Below, one piece after another: positions 1 through 8,671 of a stretch of DNA of 41,091 nt. A program made the position numbers and the translations under genes. Positions within the stretch are counted from its first letter, which is position 1, and every line of letters begins with the position of its first letter. Under the pieces are notes generated by a model. It was given only the letters and a program-made list of their open reading frames with translations, did not search any database and was not told the origin of the DNA. Origin of the DNA: Paracoccaceae bacterium (GTDB taxonomy: Bacteria; Pseudomonadota; Alphaproteobacteria; Rhodobacterales; Rhodobacteraceae). The DNA lies in NCBI GenBank assembly GCA_020846995.1, contig JADLCV010000193.1, positions 1 through 41,091 on the forward strand, written 5' to 3'.

Positions 1-723
1 CCGCTCGACCACGGCATGCAGGTCGGGCCGATCGCCGGCATCGCCGATCCCGCGCCGGTGATCGACGCCGTCGTCGCGGCCGGGGTCGATGCCGTGATCG
101 TCAATCCCGGCCTCTTCCTGCGCTTTGCCCATCGCTTCGCCGGCGGGCCGGCGGTCATCCTCCGGCTCGACCAGACAACGATGTGGCGGGTGGGCTCGGA
201 CACGGGCTACGAGGACACCCACACCCGCCTCGTCGCGACCGTCGAGGAGGCGGTGGCGATGGGTGCCGAGGCCGTCGTCACCTATCTTTTCACCTGCACC
301 CGCACACCCGGGGAGGAGACGCGCGGCTTCGAGATCTGCGGCGAGGTGGCGGTGGCCTGCCGGCGCTGGGGCATGGTCCATGTCATCGAGGCGATGGCCG
401 CCAACGGCGGCTTTGCCCGCCGCGAGGATCCGGCGGTGGTGGCGATGAACTGCCGCATCGCGGCCGAGCTTGGCGCCGACATCGTCAAGACCGACTGGAC
501 CGGCAGCACCGCGAGCTTCGCCCCCGTCACCGCCGGCGCGCTCGCGCCGGTGGTGGTGGCGGGGGGGGCGGGGATGGGCGACAACGCCCGCGTCGCGGCC
601 TTCGCCGAGGCCGCGATCGCCGCCGGGGCCCGCGGGCTGATGTTCGGGCGCAACGTCTTCCAGGCCGCCGACCCCGCCGCGCTGCTCGCCCGGCTCGCGG
701 CGATCGTCCACGCCACCCCCTGA
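1..723 (+). CDS. DhnA/LsrF-type class I aldolase, 5'-truncated by window edge
   Basis: The reading frame is open from base 1. The codons before the first internal ATG (position 16) read PLDHGMQVGP, and the DHG motif is typical of the N-terminal strand of the DhnA/LsrF class I aldolase family, so the real start lies left of the window. At least 240 residues of a TIM barrel remain. The likely Schiff-base lysine is the Lys encoded at 487-489, in the stretch DIVKTDWTGS, and a phosphate-binding loop follows in VVVAGGAGMG and RGLMFGRNVF. Family members cleave or form C-C bonds in phosphosugar-like substrates (fructose-bisphosphate aldolase, LsrF thiolase, ADH synthase). Which reaction applies here cannot be told. 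It is convergent with the downstream DUF427 gene, so membership of the catabolic cluster is unproven. Confidence 0.85.
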   Translation, partial: PLDHGMQVGPIAGIADPAPVIDAVVAAGVDAVIVNPGLFLRFAHRFAGGPAVILRLDQTTMWRVGSDTGYEDTHTRLVATVEEAVAMGAEAVVTYLFTCTRTPGEETRGFEICGEVAVACRRWGMVHVIEAMAANGGFARREDPAVVAMNCRIAAELGADIVKTDWTGSTASFAPVTAGALAPVVVAGGAGMGDNARVAAFAEAAIAAGARGLMFGRNVFQAADPAALLARLAAIVHATP

Positions 724-856
724 CCGGCCGGCGCGGCCCCGGCCCCTCCCCGGCCGGCATCGCCGCCGGGGGGCGCCGGGGTCGCCCGCGCGGCGGCGGG
801 GCGGGGGCCTGTCCGCGGGCCGGCCGCCCGCGTCCCGGGCACCCCGGGCGGCGCGG

Positions 857-1267
857 TCAGGCCGGCCCTGCCTTGGGCGCGGGGTCGCCCTCGCCGGAGG
901 CGACCGCGATCCCGTCCACGCGCCCGGGGTAGAAGGCGAGATGGCCCGCGATCGCCGCCACCGCGGCATGGGGCGCCTCGTAGCTCCAGCCGGCGTCGAT
1001 GGCGCGGGCGGCCCCGCGGACGAGGGTGAAATGCGTGGCCTCGCCCTTGTAGGGGCACCACGTCACCGTCTCCGACCTCTGGACCGCTGCCATCGCCACG
1101 TCCTCGCGCGGGAAGTAGTGGACGGGCGGGTGGCCGGCCTCGGTCAGGCGCAGGGTCCGGCGGCTTTCGGCCACCGGGACGCCGGCGAAGGTGACGACGA
1201 CGCGCCCGGGGAAGGGCGCGATCGCGATCGGGTGCCCGGCCCCGGGAAGCTTCACGGTCCTCGGCAT
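857..1267 (-). CDS. DUF427 domain protein
   Basis: The 136-residue protein matches the DUF427 pattern: an HPI motif near residue 12, a central segment YFPREDV, then WCPYKGEATHF, and a C-terminal FYPGRVDGI. The family forms a small beta-sandwich of unknown biochemical function that often sits beside metabolic enzymes. The start is supported by GGAGGG about 6 bases before ATG at 1267. It lies 73 bp after the solute-binding protein gene and is the last same-strand gene of the long catabolic run, so it may be cotranscribed with it. No catalytic role is claimed. Confidence 0.88.
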   Translation of the reverse strand: MPRTVKLPGAGHPIAIAPFPGRVVVTFAGVPVAESRRTLRLTEAGHPPVHYFPREDVAMAAVQRSETVTWCPYKGEATHFTLVRGAARAIDAGWSYEAPHAAVAAIAGHLAFYPGRVDGIAVASGEGDPAPKAGPA

Positions 1268-1340
1268 TTCTTCCCTCCGCGGGGCAAGCGCCCGCTGCCG
1301 CCGGCCGGCCTTCGGCAGCGGGCAGGGGGCGCAGGGCGCC

Positions 1341-2894
1341 TCAGACGGCCTTGAAGTGGCTGAACTGCCAGTTGTTGCCGTCGGGCAGGAAGGCCGGCGC
1401 GATGCCCGCGCGGTAGCCGAGGGCGAAGACGTCGTTGGTCAGCCAGACCATCGAGGCCGACGCATCCATGAGCTTCTGCAACTCGATGATCTGCTCGACG
1501 CGCGAGGCCCGGTCGCTGTTCATCCCGCTCTCGGCCTGGATGCGCGCGAACTCCGGGCTGTCGAAGCGCTGCCAGTTCCAGTCGCCGATCTGCTGGGGCA
1601 GGAACCAGCGGGCGTTGTAGGACGGATCGGGGTTGGCGTTGAAGCGGAGGATGAAAAGCTCGAGCGCCTGCCCCGACTCGCCCTTGCCCGAGGACCAGAA
1701 GGTGCCCGCCTCGCGCTGGTCGATCTCGACGGTGACGCCCACCTCCTGAAGCAGCGCCTGTGCCACCAGGGCCATGTTCTGGAACGCGGGCTCGTTGAGG
1801 ATGGTGAGCTTGAGGGTGAGGGGCAGGCTCACGCCCGCGCCGGCGAGAAGCTCCCTCGCCCTCGCGGTGTCGCGCTGGTAGACCGGCGCATCGGCCCAGT
1901 GCCCGAGGAGGTGCGGGGGGATCATGGTGTTCAGCCGCGGCGCGTTGCCCTGGTAGCCGGCCAGGATCATCTGGTCGACATCGAGCGCCGCCCGGATCGC
2001 CTGCCGCACCGCGAGGTTGTCGAGCGGCGCCTTCTGCATGTTCATGCCGAGCCAGATGAAGCGCTGGCCCGGCCGCTTGGTGACGGTGATGCCGTCCACC
2101 CCGTCAAGCCCGGCGGCGGCGTCCACGGCGAGTTCGGTGAAGTCGATCTCGCCCGAGCGCAGGGCCAGTTCGGCGGTCTTGGGGTTGGCGATGTAGAGGA
2201 GCTGGCAGGTCTCGAAATCGGGGGTGTAGGCGGTGAAGCCCGGGTTCCGCACCAGGGTGACGCTGCGATGGGGCTCGACCGCCGCGACCCGGTAGGGGCC
2301 CGACCCGACCGGCCTGAAGGCGTGCTCGACGCCGAGAGCCTCGACCGCCTTCTGCGACTGGATCACCCCCGAGGTCCCGGCCAGAACGACCTCGAAGAGG
2401 CTGGGCGAGGGCTTGGACAGGATGATGCTGCCGGAATGGGTGTCCTTGACCTGCACCTCGACGAGCGCCGCCCAGTCGGCGGCATAGCTCGACATCTTGC
2501 CCTCGGCGTTGGGCCTGGCGAAGCGCTCGAACGAGAACTTGACGTCGGCGGCCGTGACCTCGCCGTAGCCGTCGGTGAACATGAGGCCGGGCCGAAGCTT
2601 GAAGTCGATCTGGAGGGGCGTGACCTGGTCGACCGCCTCGGCCGCGTCGAGTTCGTAGTCGTAGGTGCCGGGCTTCTGGGCGAGAAGGCGCTGGAAGACG
2701 GCGCGGATGATGTTGCTGTCGGTGGTGCCGGTCATGAAGGGCGGATCGAGGCTCTGGACCTCGCGCGCGATGCGGACGGTGAGCGTCCGGCCGGCCTGGG
2801 CGCCGGCGCGGCCGACGGGCAGGACCGTCGCGGCGCCAAGCCCGGCCAGCCCGGCAAGGATGGCGCGGCGCGAACAGGGGGTGGTGTGGGGCAT
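1341..2894 (-). CDS. ABC transporter substrate-binding protein (family 5, dipeptide/oligopeptide type)
   Basis: This 517-residue periplasmic binding protein has the SBP_bac_5 layout. It begins with a signal peptide carrying a twin-arginine-like motif (SRRAILAG) and a hydrophobic stretch ending GRAGAQA, so Tat export is plausible. I chose ATG 2894 because GGGAG lies 8 bases upstream and the signal peptide begins there; longer in-frame starts add proline/arginine-rich junk overlapping the ATPase gene. Family members bind peptides, opines, nickel chelates or other small amino compounds, so the ligand is not deducible. It follows the two ATPase and two permease genes in one transcription unit, an unusual last position for the binding protein. 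Confidence 0.93.
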   Translation of the reverse strand: MPHTTPCSRRAILAGLAGLGAATVLPVGRAGAQAGRTLTVRIAREVQSLDPPFMTGTTDSNIIRAVFQRLLAQKPGTYDYELDAAEAVDQVTPLQIDFKLRPGLMFTDGYGEVTAADVKFSFERFARPNAEGKMSSYAADWAALVEVQVKDTHSGSIILSKPSPSLFEVVLAGTSGVIQSQKAVEALGVEHAFRPVGSGPYRVAAVEPHRSVTLVRNPGFTAYTPDFETCQLLYIANPKTAELALRSGEIDFTELAVDAAAGLDGVDGITVTKRPGQRFIWLGMNMQKAPLDNLAVRQAIRAALDVDQMILAGYQGNAPRLNTMIPPHLLGHWADAPVYQRDTARARELLAGAGVSLPLTLKLTILNEPAFQNMALVAQALLQEVGVTVEIDQREAGTFWSSGKGESGQALELFILRFNANPDPSYNARWFLPQQIGDWNWQRFDSPEFARIQAESGMNSDRASRVEQIIELQKLMDASASMVWLTNDVFALGYRAGIAPAFLPDGNNWQFSHFKAV

Positions 2895-2937
2895 CCGGGT
2901 TTCTCCCATCGGGAATGCCGTTTCGGGGGGGGCCGGG

Positions 2938-3906
2938 TCAGGCGGCGCCTGTCCCGGGTCGTGCCAGGGTGCCGGGGAAGTGGCAGCGGACCTGCCCCCC
3001 CGCGGCGGTGGGTTCGAGTTCGGGCATGGTTTCGGCGCAGACCGGCCGCGCGACCGGGCAGCGGGTGTGGAAGCGGCAGCCCGGCGGCAGCGCCGCATTG
3101 CTGGGGATCTCGCCCCGCAGGATGATGGCGCCGCCGCCATCCTCGGCCGCGAGAAGCGGGTTGGTCGAGATCAGTGCCGTCGCATAGGGATGCGCCGGCC
3201 GCGCGAAGAGGTCGCGCGTCGGCGCATCCTCGACGATCTGGCCGAGATACATGACGAGAGTGCGCCGCGTCACCCGCTTGATGACGTGCAGGTTGTGGCT
3301 GACGATCATGAAGGTCAGGTCGAGTTCGCGCTGGAACTCCATGAGCAGGTTCAGGAGCTCGCCCTGAACCGAGACGTCGAGGCCGGCCGTCGGCTCGTCG
3401 GCGACAAGCACGCGCGGCCGCAGCAGAAGCGCCCGGATGACGCCGATCCGCCGCGCCTGGCCGCCCGAGATCTCGTGGGGATAGCGGCCGAGGATCGACG
3501 GGGGCAGCCGCAGCCGCCCGAGGAAGCTCCGGATGCGCTCCTCGGTCTCGTCGCGGTCGAGGCCGTGGATCGCCACCGCCTCGGCGAGCAGCCGGCCGAT
3601 CGTCATGCGCGGCGAGAGCGTGGCCACCGCATCCTGCATCAGCATCTGGATGCGGCGCCGGTAGCCCCGGGGGTCGCGGCGCAGGGCCACGGTCACCGGC
3701 TCGCCGAGGACCTCGACCTCGCCCGCGGTCGGGCGCGTGAGCCCGACGAGGGTGCGGCAGAGCGTGCTCTTCCCCGACCCCGATTCCCCGACGATCCCGA
3801 CCGTCTCGCCCTCGCCGACCTCGAGGGTGACGCGGTCGAGGGCCCGGATCGCCCGGCCGAAGGTGACGCTCAGGGCGCCGAGGCGGATGCCCGGGGACGC
3901 GGTCAC
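2938..3906 (-). CDS. ABC transporter ATP-binding protein, OppF/DppF type
   Basis: The 322-residue ATPase has Walker A at about residues 40-48 (GESGSGKST), the signature ISGGQARRI and Walker B LVADEPTAGLD. It ends with the oligopeptide-transporter C-terminal domain, including the cysteine-bearing PPGCRFHTRCP stretch. The start is GTG at 3906, whose bases overlap the TGA of the preceding OppD-type gene in a GTGA junction, so the two are translationally coupled. It would power the importer formed with the neighbouring permeases and binding protein at the inner membrane. Confidence 0.93.
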   Translation of the reverse strand: MTASPGIRLGALSVTFGRAIRALDRVTLEVGEGETVGIVGESGSGKSTLCRTLVGLTRPTAGEVEVLGEPVTVALRRDPRGYRRRIQMLMQDAVATLSPRMTIGRLLAEAVAIHGLDRDETEERIRSFLGRLRLPPSILGRYPHEISGGQARRIGVIRALLLRPRVLVADEPTAGLDVSVQGELLNLLMEFQRELDLTFMIVSHNLHVIKRVTRRTLVMYLGQIVEDAPTRDLFARPAHPYATALISTNPLLAAEDGGGAIILRGEIPSNAALPPGCRFHTRCPVARPVCAETMPELEPTAAGGQVRCHFPGTLARPGTGAA

Positions 3907-4877
3907 GGCAACTCCCCGAGCCGCAGGCAGGCGGCGCGCCGGTCGTCGCCCTGCGCGGCGAGCCGCGGCGCGGTCGTGCGGCAGGGGGCGGCGGCATAGG
4001 CGCAGCGGTCGGCAAAGATGCAGCCGCCCGGCCGCTCGGTCGTCTCGGGAACCTTGCCGGGGATGAAGGCGAGCGGGGCATCGACGGGGCGGTCGTCGAT
4101 CTCGCAGCCGACGAGGGCGCGGGTATAGGGGTGGAGCGGGCGGCGCAGGACCGCGCGCACCGGGCCGCTCTCGACGAGATGGCCGCCGTAGAGCACGGCG
4201 ACCTCGTCGCAAAGCTGCATCACCGTCCCGAGGTTGTGCGAGATGAAGATGATCGAGCCCTGGAAATCGTGCCGGAGCCGGCGCAGGAGGTCGATGATCT
4301 GGGCCTCGATCGTGGCGTCGAGCGCCGTCGTCGGCTCGTCGGCGATGAGAAGTTCGGGCCGGCAGACGAGCGCCATGGCGATCATCACCCGCTGGCGCAT
4401 GCCGCCGGAAAGCTGGCCGGGATAGTCGCGCATCCGCCGCCCGGGGTCGGGCAGGCCGACCCGCCCGAGGGCCTCGACGGCCATCGCCTCGACCGCGGCC
4501 GGCACGGTGCCGGGATGGCGGTTGCGGATCACGTCGACAAGCTGGGTGCCGATCCGGAACACCGGGTTCAGGGCCGTCATCGGATCCTGGAAGATCATCG
4601 CCAGCCGGTGGCCGCGCAGGGCCCGCATCCGCACGGGCGAGAGGCCGAGGAGATCCTCGCCGGCCAGCACGATCCGGCCCTCGGCCCGGAGGCCGGGCGG
4701 GGTCAGGCCCATGATCGTGTTGACGAGGCTCGACTTGCCCGAGCCCGATTCGCCGACGATGCCGAGGATGCGGCCGCGCGCGAGCGCGAGGTCGATGCCG
4801 CGGAGGATCGCGGCGGCGCCCTTGCCGCTGCCCGCGGACAGCCTGAGGTCGGAGATCTCGAGGAGCGGACCGGCCAT
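3903..4877 (-). CDS. ABC transporter ATP-binding protein, OppD/DppD type
   Basis: The 324-residue protein has Walker A GESGSGKSS near residues 43-51, the signature LSGGMRQRV, Walker B LLIADEPTTALD, the switch histidine in IFISHNL, and the C-terminal oligopeptide_ABC domain with Cys residues (PGGCIFADRCA). It pairs with the OppF-type ATPase downstream, overlapping it by 4 bp, and starts 1 base after the stop of the DppC-type permease. It is the second ATPase of the first importer. Separate ATPases here contrast with the fused ATPase of the importer at 18430-23468. Confidence 0.93.
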   Translation of the reverse strand: MAGPLLEISDLRLSAGSGKGAAAILRGIDLALARGRILGIVGESGSGKSSLVNTIMGLTPPGLRAEGRIVLAGEDLLGLSPVRMRALRGHRLAMIFQDPMTALNPVFRIGTQLVDVIRNRHPGTVPAAVEAMAVEALGRVGLPDPGRRMRDYPGQLSGGMRQRVMIAMALVCRPELLIADEPTTALDATIEAQIIDLLRRLRHDFQGSIIFISHNLGTVMQLCDEVAVLYGGHLVESGPVRAVLRRPLHPYTRALVGCEIDDRPVDAPLAFIPGKVPETTERPGGCIFADRCAYAAAPCRTTAPRLAAQGDDRRAACLRLGELP

Positions 4878-4878
4878 C

Positions 4879-5778
4879 CTAGGCCCTCCGCCCCGACCGC
4901 GGGTCGATGGCGTGGCGAAGCGCCTCGCCGAACATGGTGAAGGCCAGCGTGGCGACCGCCAGCACCCCGCTCGACACCATCACCGGCAGGGCCGAGCGGG
5001 CGAGGTTCTGGTAGCCGTCCTGGAGGAGCCCGCCCCAGCTTGTCAGCGGCGGCCGCAGCCCGAGCCCGAGGAAGGACAGGCTGGCCTCGATCGCGATGAC
5101 GACCGGGATGTCGAGCGAGGCGATCACGATCAGGGGCGCGATGATGTTGGGAACGATGTGGGCAAGGAGGATCCGCACTCCGGAGGCGCCGAGGACCTGC
5201 TCGGCCTCGACATAGGGCTCGTTGCGGGCCGACAGCACCTGGGCCCGGGCGACGCGGCCGTAATGGGGGATGAGGCTCGTCGCGATGACGACGATCAGCA
5301 TCGGCATCGACGAGCCGAGCACCGCCACCGCGGCCATGGCGAGGATGACGCTGGGAAAGGACGAGATCGAATCGAAGGCGACGAGGATCGCCCGCTCGAC
5401 CGGCCCGCTCGTGTAGGCCGAGAGGACGCCGAGGAGCATCCCCGCCGCCAGCGCGATGGCGATCACCGACAGCGCCACCGCCATGGCGATGCGGGTGCCG
5501 AAGATGTGGCGGCTGAGAAGGTCGCGGCCGAGCTGGTCGGTGCCCAGCCAGTGCCCGCCCGAGGGCGGGGCGAAGGCGCTGACGACGTCGAGCCGGTTGG
5601 GGTCGTGCGGGGCGATCCCGGGGGCGAGGATCGCCGTCAGCAGGATGAGGAGGACGAGCCCCGCCCCGAAGGCGCCGCCGGGGTGGCGGACGACGCGGCC
5701 GAGGGTCGCGGCAAGGGCCGCGGCGGCGTGCACGGGGCTATCGCCGGCTGAACTTGATGCGCGGGTCGAAGAGGGCAT
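4879..5778 (-). CDS. ABC transporter permease, DppC/OppC type
   Basis: The protein is an inner-membrane permease with the BPD_transp_1 core: an N-terminal anchor helix, a periplasmic DPNRLDVVSAFAPPSGGHWLGTD segment in two parts typical of OppC, five further helices, and the EAA loop near VLGASGVRILLAHIVPNI. The ATG at 5778 gives 299 residues but overlaps the upstream permease by 41 bp. A GTG at 5733, 4 bases after the upstream stop, would give 284 residues and fits the compact spacing equally well. Neither has a convincing ribosome site, so the start is uncertain. Confidence 0.9.
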   Translation of the reverse strand: MPSSTRASSSAGDSPVHAAAALAATLGRVVRHPGGAFGAGLVLLILLTAILAPGIAPHDPNRLDVVSAFAPPSGGHWLGTDQLGRDLLSRHIFGTRIAMAVALSVIAIALAAGMLLGVLSAYTSGPVERAILVAFDSISSFPSVILAMAAVAVLGSSMPMLIVVIATSLIPHYGRVARAQVLSARNEPYVEAEQVLGASGVRILLAHIVPNIIAPLIVIASLDIPVVIAIEASLSFLGLGLRPPLTSWGGLLQDGYQNLARSALPVMVSSGVLAVATLAFTMFGEALRHAIDPRSGRRA

Positions 5779-6694
5779 AGCTGAGTTCGGTCAGCAGGTT
5801 GACGGCGATGAAGATGACCACGACCACGAACACTGTGCCCTGGAGGACGGAGAAGTTGCGGGCCTGGAGCGCGTCGTAGAGGATGCTGCCCAGCCCCTGG
5901 CGGGCAAAGATGATCTCGATCAGCACCGCGCCGCCGAGGAGGCGGCCGAACCCCATGCCGATGATCGCGAGGGTCGGGATCACGGCGTTCTTCAGCGCGT
6001 AGCGGTAATGGACAAGCCCTTCGCGGAGGCCGTAGGCGCGGGCGGTGCGGATGTAGTTCTGGCCGAGCGTCTCGAGCATCGAGGTGCGCACCAGCCGGGC
6101 GATGAGCCCGATCCAGCCGAGGGCGAGGGCGACCGTGGGCAGGATCATCCTGATCGCCGCATCCCTGAGCGAGGCGCTCGGGCTGAGGCCGAGCACCGGC
6201 AGCCAGTCGAGCCAGATCGAGAACACCACGAGAAGAACGATGCCGAGGATGAAGCTTGGCACCGAGACGAAGACGACCGAGACCATGGCGATCGCCGTGT
6301 CGCCGGCCGAACCCTTGCGGACGGCGCTCCAGACCCCCGCCGGGATGCCGACCAGGCAGGCGAGCGCCATGGCCGCGAAGGCGAGCGCGAACGTGTGCGG
6401 CAGGGCGGCCGCGACGATGGTGTTGACGCTCTGGCCCGAGATCACGTCGGTGCCGAGACGGCCCTGCGCGAACCCGGCCGCGAGCCGCCACAGGCGCACG
6501 TGGACGGGCTGGTCGAGGCCCATCTCGGCGATGAAGTGCTGCGCGTATTCGGGGGTGGCGAGCGGCCCCAGCAGCACCGTCGCGGGATCGCCCGGCACGA
6601 GGCTGATGAGGATGACGATGACGAGCATGGCCCCGAAGACCGACAGGACGGCGGTCAGGATGCGGTTGATGACATAGGCCGGGTAGCTCTGCAC
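5738..6694 (-). CDS. ABC transporter permease, DppB/OppB type
   Basis: The 318-residue permease has the DppB signature: the N-terminal helix YVINRILTAVLSVFG, the periplasmic segment LVPGDPATVLLG with a long loop, six predicted membrane helices, and an EAA loop around LREGLVHYRYALKNAV. Translation starts at GTG 6694, supported by a strong GGAGGG about 6 bases upstream. It is the first gene of the importer block (B-C-D-F-A order), 110 bp after the VOC gene. That gap contains no convincing terminator, so readthrough from the catabolic genes is plausible. Confidence 0.92.
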   Translation of the reverse strand: MQSYPAYVINRILTAVLSVFGAMLVIVILISLVPGDPATVLLGPLATPEYAQHFIAEMGLDQPVHVRLWRLAAGFAQGRLGTDVISGQSVNTIVAAALPHTFALAFAAMALACLVGIPAGVWSAVRKGSAGDTAIAMVSVVFVSVPSFILGIVLLVVFSIWLDWLPVLGLSPSASLRDAAIRMILPTVALALGWIGLIARLVRTSMLETLGQNYIRTARAYGLREGLVHYRYALKNAVIPTLAIIGMGFGRLLGGAVLIEIIFARQGLGSILYDALQARNFSVLQGTVFVVVVIFIAVNLLTELSYALFDPRIKFSRR

Positions 6695-6804
6695 GCGGTC
6701 CCTCCCCCCCCGGGAGGCGCCATTCTCGGGCCCCCCGGCGATTCACGCAATCGCGCCCGCGGTCGCAGACGCGCCGCCGCCCCGCCCGCCCACGGAGGCC
6801 CGCC

Positions 6805-7197
6805 TCAGGTCGCGAAGACCTCCATCAGTTCGACGCGGATGTGACCCGGCACCATGAGAAAGCAGATGCGGACCCCGGGGTCGACGACGTGGGGGGCGCC
6901 CACGAGTTCGGCGCCGAGGTCCGCAAGCCGCGCGATCTCGTGCTCGAGCCGGTCGACGGTGACCCCGAAATGCTCGAGGCCGACGTAGGTCGCGGTCATG
7001 CCGGGCGCGAGGATCTCGCCCGTCCGCGGCCCCGAGATGTTGACCATGAGGCCGCCGCGGCTCCGGCAGCGCAGGAAGCGGTCGCCGAAGGGGCGCACGA
7101 CGTCGCTGACGATCTCGAAGCCGAAGGCCCGGGCGAACCATTCCGCGGTCTCGCGCGGCCGGTGCGAGCGGATGTGCAGGTGGTTGATCTCGTGCAT
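6805..7197 (-). CDS. VOC superfamily protein (glyoxalase/extradiol dioxygenase fold)
   Basis: The protein has 130 residues in two beta-alpha-beta-beta-beta modules. Candidate metal ligands follow the vicinal-oxygen-chelate pattern: His6 or His8 (NHLHI), His76 (LEHFGV) and a C-terminal Glu123 (RVELME). I took ATG 7197 because GAGGGA lies about 6 bases upstream. The family includes glyoxalase I, epimerases, resistance proteins and small extradiol dioxygenases. Being only one VOC unit, it would act as a dimer. It is the only protein in the catabolic run with a fold shared with ring-cleaving dioxygenases, but similarity at this level does not establish dioxygenase activity. Confidence 0.88.
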   Translation of the reverse strand: MHEINHLHIRSHRPRETAEWFARAFGFEIVSDVVRPFGDRFLRCRSRGGLMVNISGPRTGEILAPGMTATYVGLEHFGVTVDRLEHEIARLADLGAELVGAPHVVDPGVRICFLMVPGHIRVELMEVFAT

Positions 7198-7252
7198 CGC
7201 GGTCCCTCGCGGTTGCGGGCGTGTCCTCCGCCCCGGGGGGGCTGGGGGGAGT

Positions 7253-8671
7253 TCAGGCAAGGCGGGCGAGTTCGCCGAGCGGCACGGGCTTCAGGGGCGG
7301 CCGGATCGTGTAGTGGTCGGGGCCCTCCGGGGCGCGGCCGCGGGCCGCGGCCACGATCTCGGCCACCGCCGGCCCGCACAGCCGGCCCTGGCAGGGCCCC
7401 ATGCCGCAGCGCAGCGCGGCCTTGATCTGGTTGGCGCCGAGGCCCTCGGCGGCGAGCGCGCGCACCGCCCCGGCCGTGACCGCCTCGCAGCGGCAGAGGA
7501 CGGTGTCGCCCGCCGGGCGGCGGACGGCGTCGGCGGGGCGGTAGAGACGGTCGAGGAGGCCACGGATGCGCAGGTGGTCGGCGAGCGCCCGCCGCTCGCC
7601 CGCGGCCAGCCGGTCGCGGCCCGCGGCCTCGAGCCGGCCCGCGGCGCGGAGCACGTCGAGGGCGGCGAGCCGCCCCTGGTGCTCGGCGGCGCGGGCGCCG
7701 ACGATGCCGCCGGCGTCGCCCGCGACCCAGACCCCGGCGACCGAGGTTGCGCCCCAGGCATCGGCCTGCGGCCGGAAGGCGACCTGCCCCTCGTCCCAGA
7801 CCATGGCGCAGCCGAGGAGGCGGGCGGGGTTCTGGCCGGGGATGACGCCCTCGTGGAGGGCGACGAGGCCGGCCGCGACCTCGCGCGTCGCCCCCCCGAC
7901 GCGGAAGCGCACGGCCCGCGCGGCATCCTCGCCGAGGATCTCGAGCGCCTCGACCCGGCGATGGATGGGGATGCCCGACCGCCCGAGCCGGAGGATCTGC
8001 ACGAGCCCGCGGGCGAGATAGCCGGGGCCGGCGCCGGCGAGGGCGCGCGGCAGCGCGGGCAGCGCCCCGACGAGGTGCCCGGGCCGGGCGGTGTCGAGGA
8101 GGGCCGCGACCCGCGCCCCGGCCGCCCGGCACTGGAGGGCGACGAGATGGAGAAGCGGGCCCGAGCCCGCGAAGACGAGCGGGACATCGGCGACAAGCCC
8201 GCCCGACTTGAGGAGGATCTGGAGCGCCCCCGCCGTCATCACCCCGGGCAGCGTCCAGCCCGGGACGGGCACCGGCCGCTCGATCGCCCCGGTGGCAAGG
8301 ACGAGGGCCGCCGCCCGCAGCGGGTGGGTGGTCCCGGCGCGGCTTGCCAGGACCTCGATCCCGGGCGCCGCGTGCCAGAGGACGGCCGCCGGCCAGTAGG
8401 TCGCGGAACTGGCGCGGAAGTGGCCGACGAGATCGGCCCCGCGCAGGTAGTCGGCCCCGAGGATCGCAGCCCGGCGGCTGCCCGGCGCCGTGAGCTCGAC
8501 GGCGCGGTAGATCTGCCCGCCGGGTTCGGCCGCCTCGTCGAGGAGGAGGACGTCCTGCCCGTGCCGGGCCAGGAGCGTCGCCGCGGCGAGCCCCGCCGGC
8601 CCCGCGCCGACGACGATGGCATCGAGGATCCTGTTCCCTTCCGGCGGGGTTGCGGCGCTCTTCTCAGTCAC
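7253..8671 (-). CDS. FAD/NAD-dependent oxidoreductase with BFD-like [2Fe-2S] domain (HcnB/OoxA/LhpF-like alpha subunit)
   Basis: This 472-residue flavoprotein starts with a Rossmann motif (VVGAGPAGLAAA near residue 20) and has a second nucleotide-binding site (VFAGSGPLLHLVA). It ends in a BFD-like iron-sulfur domain with the cysteines of VLCRCEAV and CGMGPCQGRLC. This is the architecture of the alpha subunit of three-component amino acid dehydrogenases (hydrogen cyanide synthase HcnB, opine oxidase, D-hydroxyproline dehydrogenase). It starts with GTG 8671, overlapping the [2Fe-2S] subunit gene by 8 bp. With the two upstream genes it should form a heteromer passing electrons from an amine or imine substrate to a respiratory acceptor. 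Confidence 0.9.
   Translation of the reverse strand: MTEKSAATPPEGNRILDAIVVGAGPAGLAAATLLARHGQDVLLLDEAAEPGGQIYRAVELTAPGSRRAAILGADYLRGADLVGHFRASSATYWPAAVLWHAAPGIEVLASRAGTTHPLRAAALVLATGAIERPVPVPGWTLPGVMTAGALQILLKSGGLVADVPLVFAGSGPLLHLVALQCRAAGARVAALLDTARPGHLVGALPALPRALAGAGPGYLARGLVQILRLGRSGIPIHRRVEALEILGEDAARAVRFRVGGATREVAAGLVALHEGVIPGQNPARLLGCAMVWDEGQVAFRPQADAWGATSVAGVWVAGDAGGIVGARAAEHQGRLAALDVLRAAGRLEAAGRDRLAAGERRALADHLRIRGLLDRLYRPADAVRRPAGDTVLCRCEAVTAGAVRALAAEGLGANQIKAALRCGMGPCQGRLCGPAVAEIVAAARGRAPEGPDHYTIRPPLKPVPLGELARLA

Noticed and set aside
721-856. A terminator between the truncated aldolase and DUF427 genes
   Set aside because: Several short GC-rich pairings are possible (for example CCCGGG at 834-839 with 843-848), but none is clearly longer than chance for such base composition, and no T tract follows.
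1191-3125. Long + strand open frame opposite the substrate-binding protein and ATPase genes
   Set aside because: It is Arg/Gly/Asp-rich without a domain, and exists because stop codons are rare in high-GC DNA opposite real genes. Similar long + strand frames at 20964-23543, 23760-28595 and 28953-31430 were rejected for the same reason.
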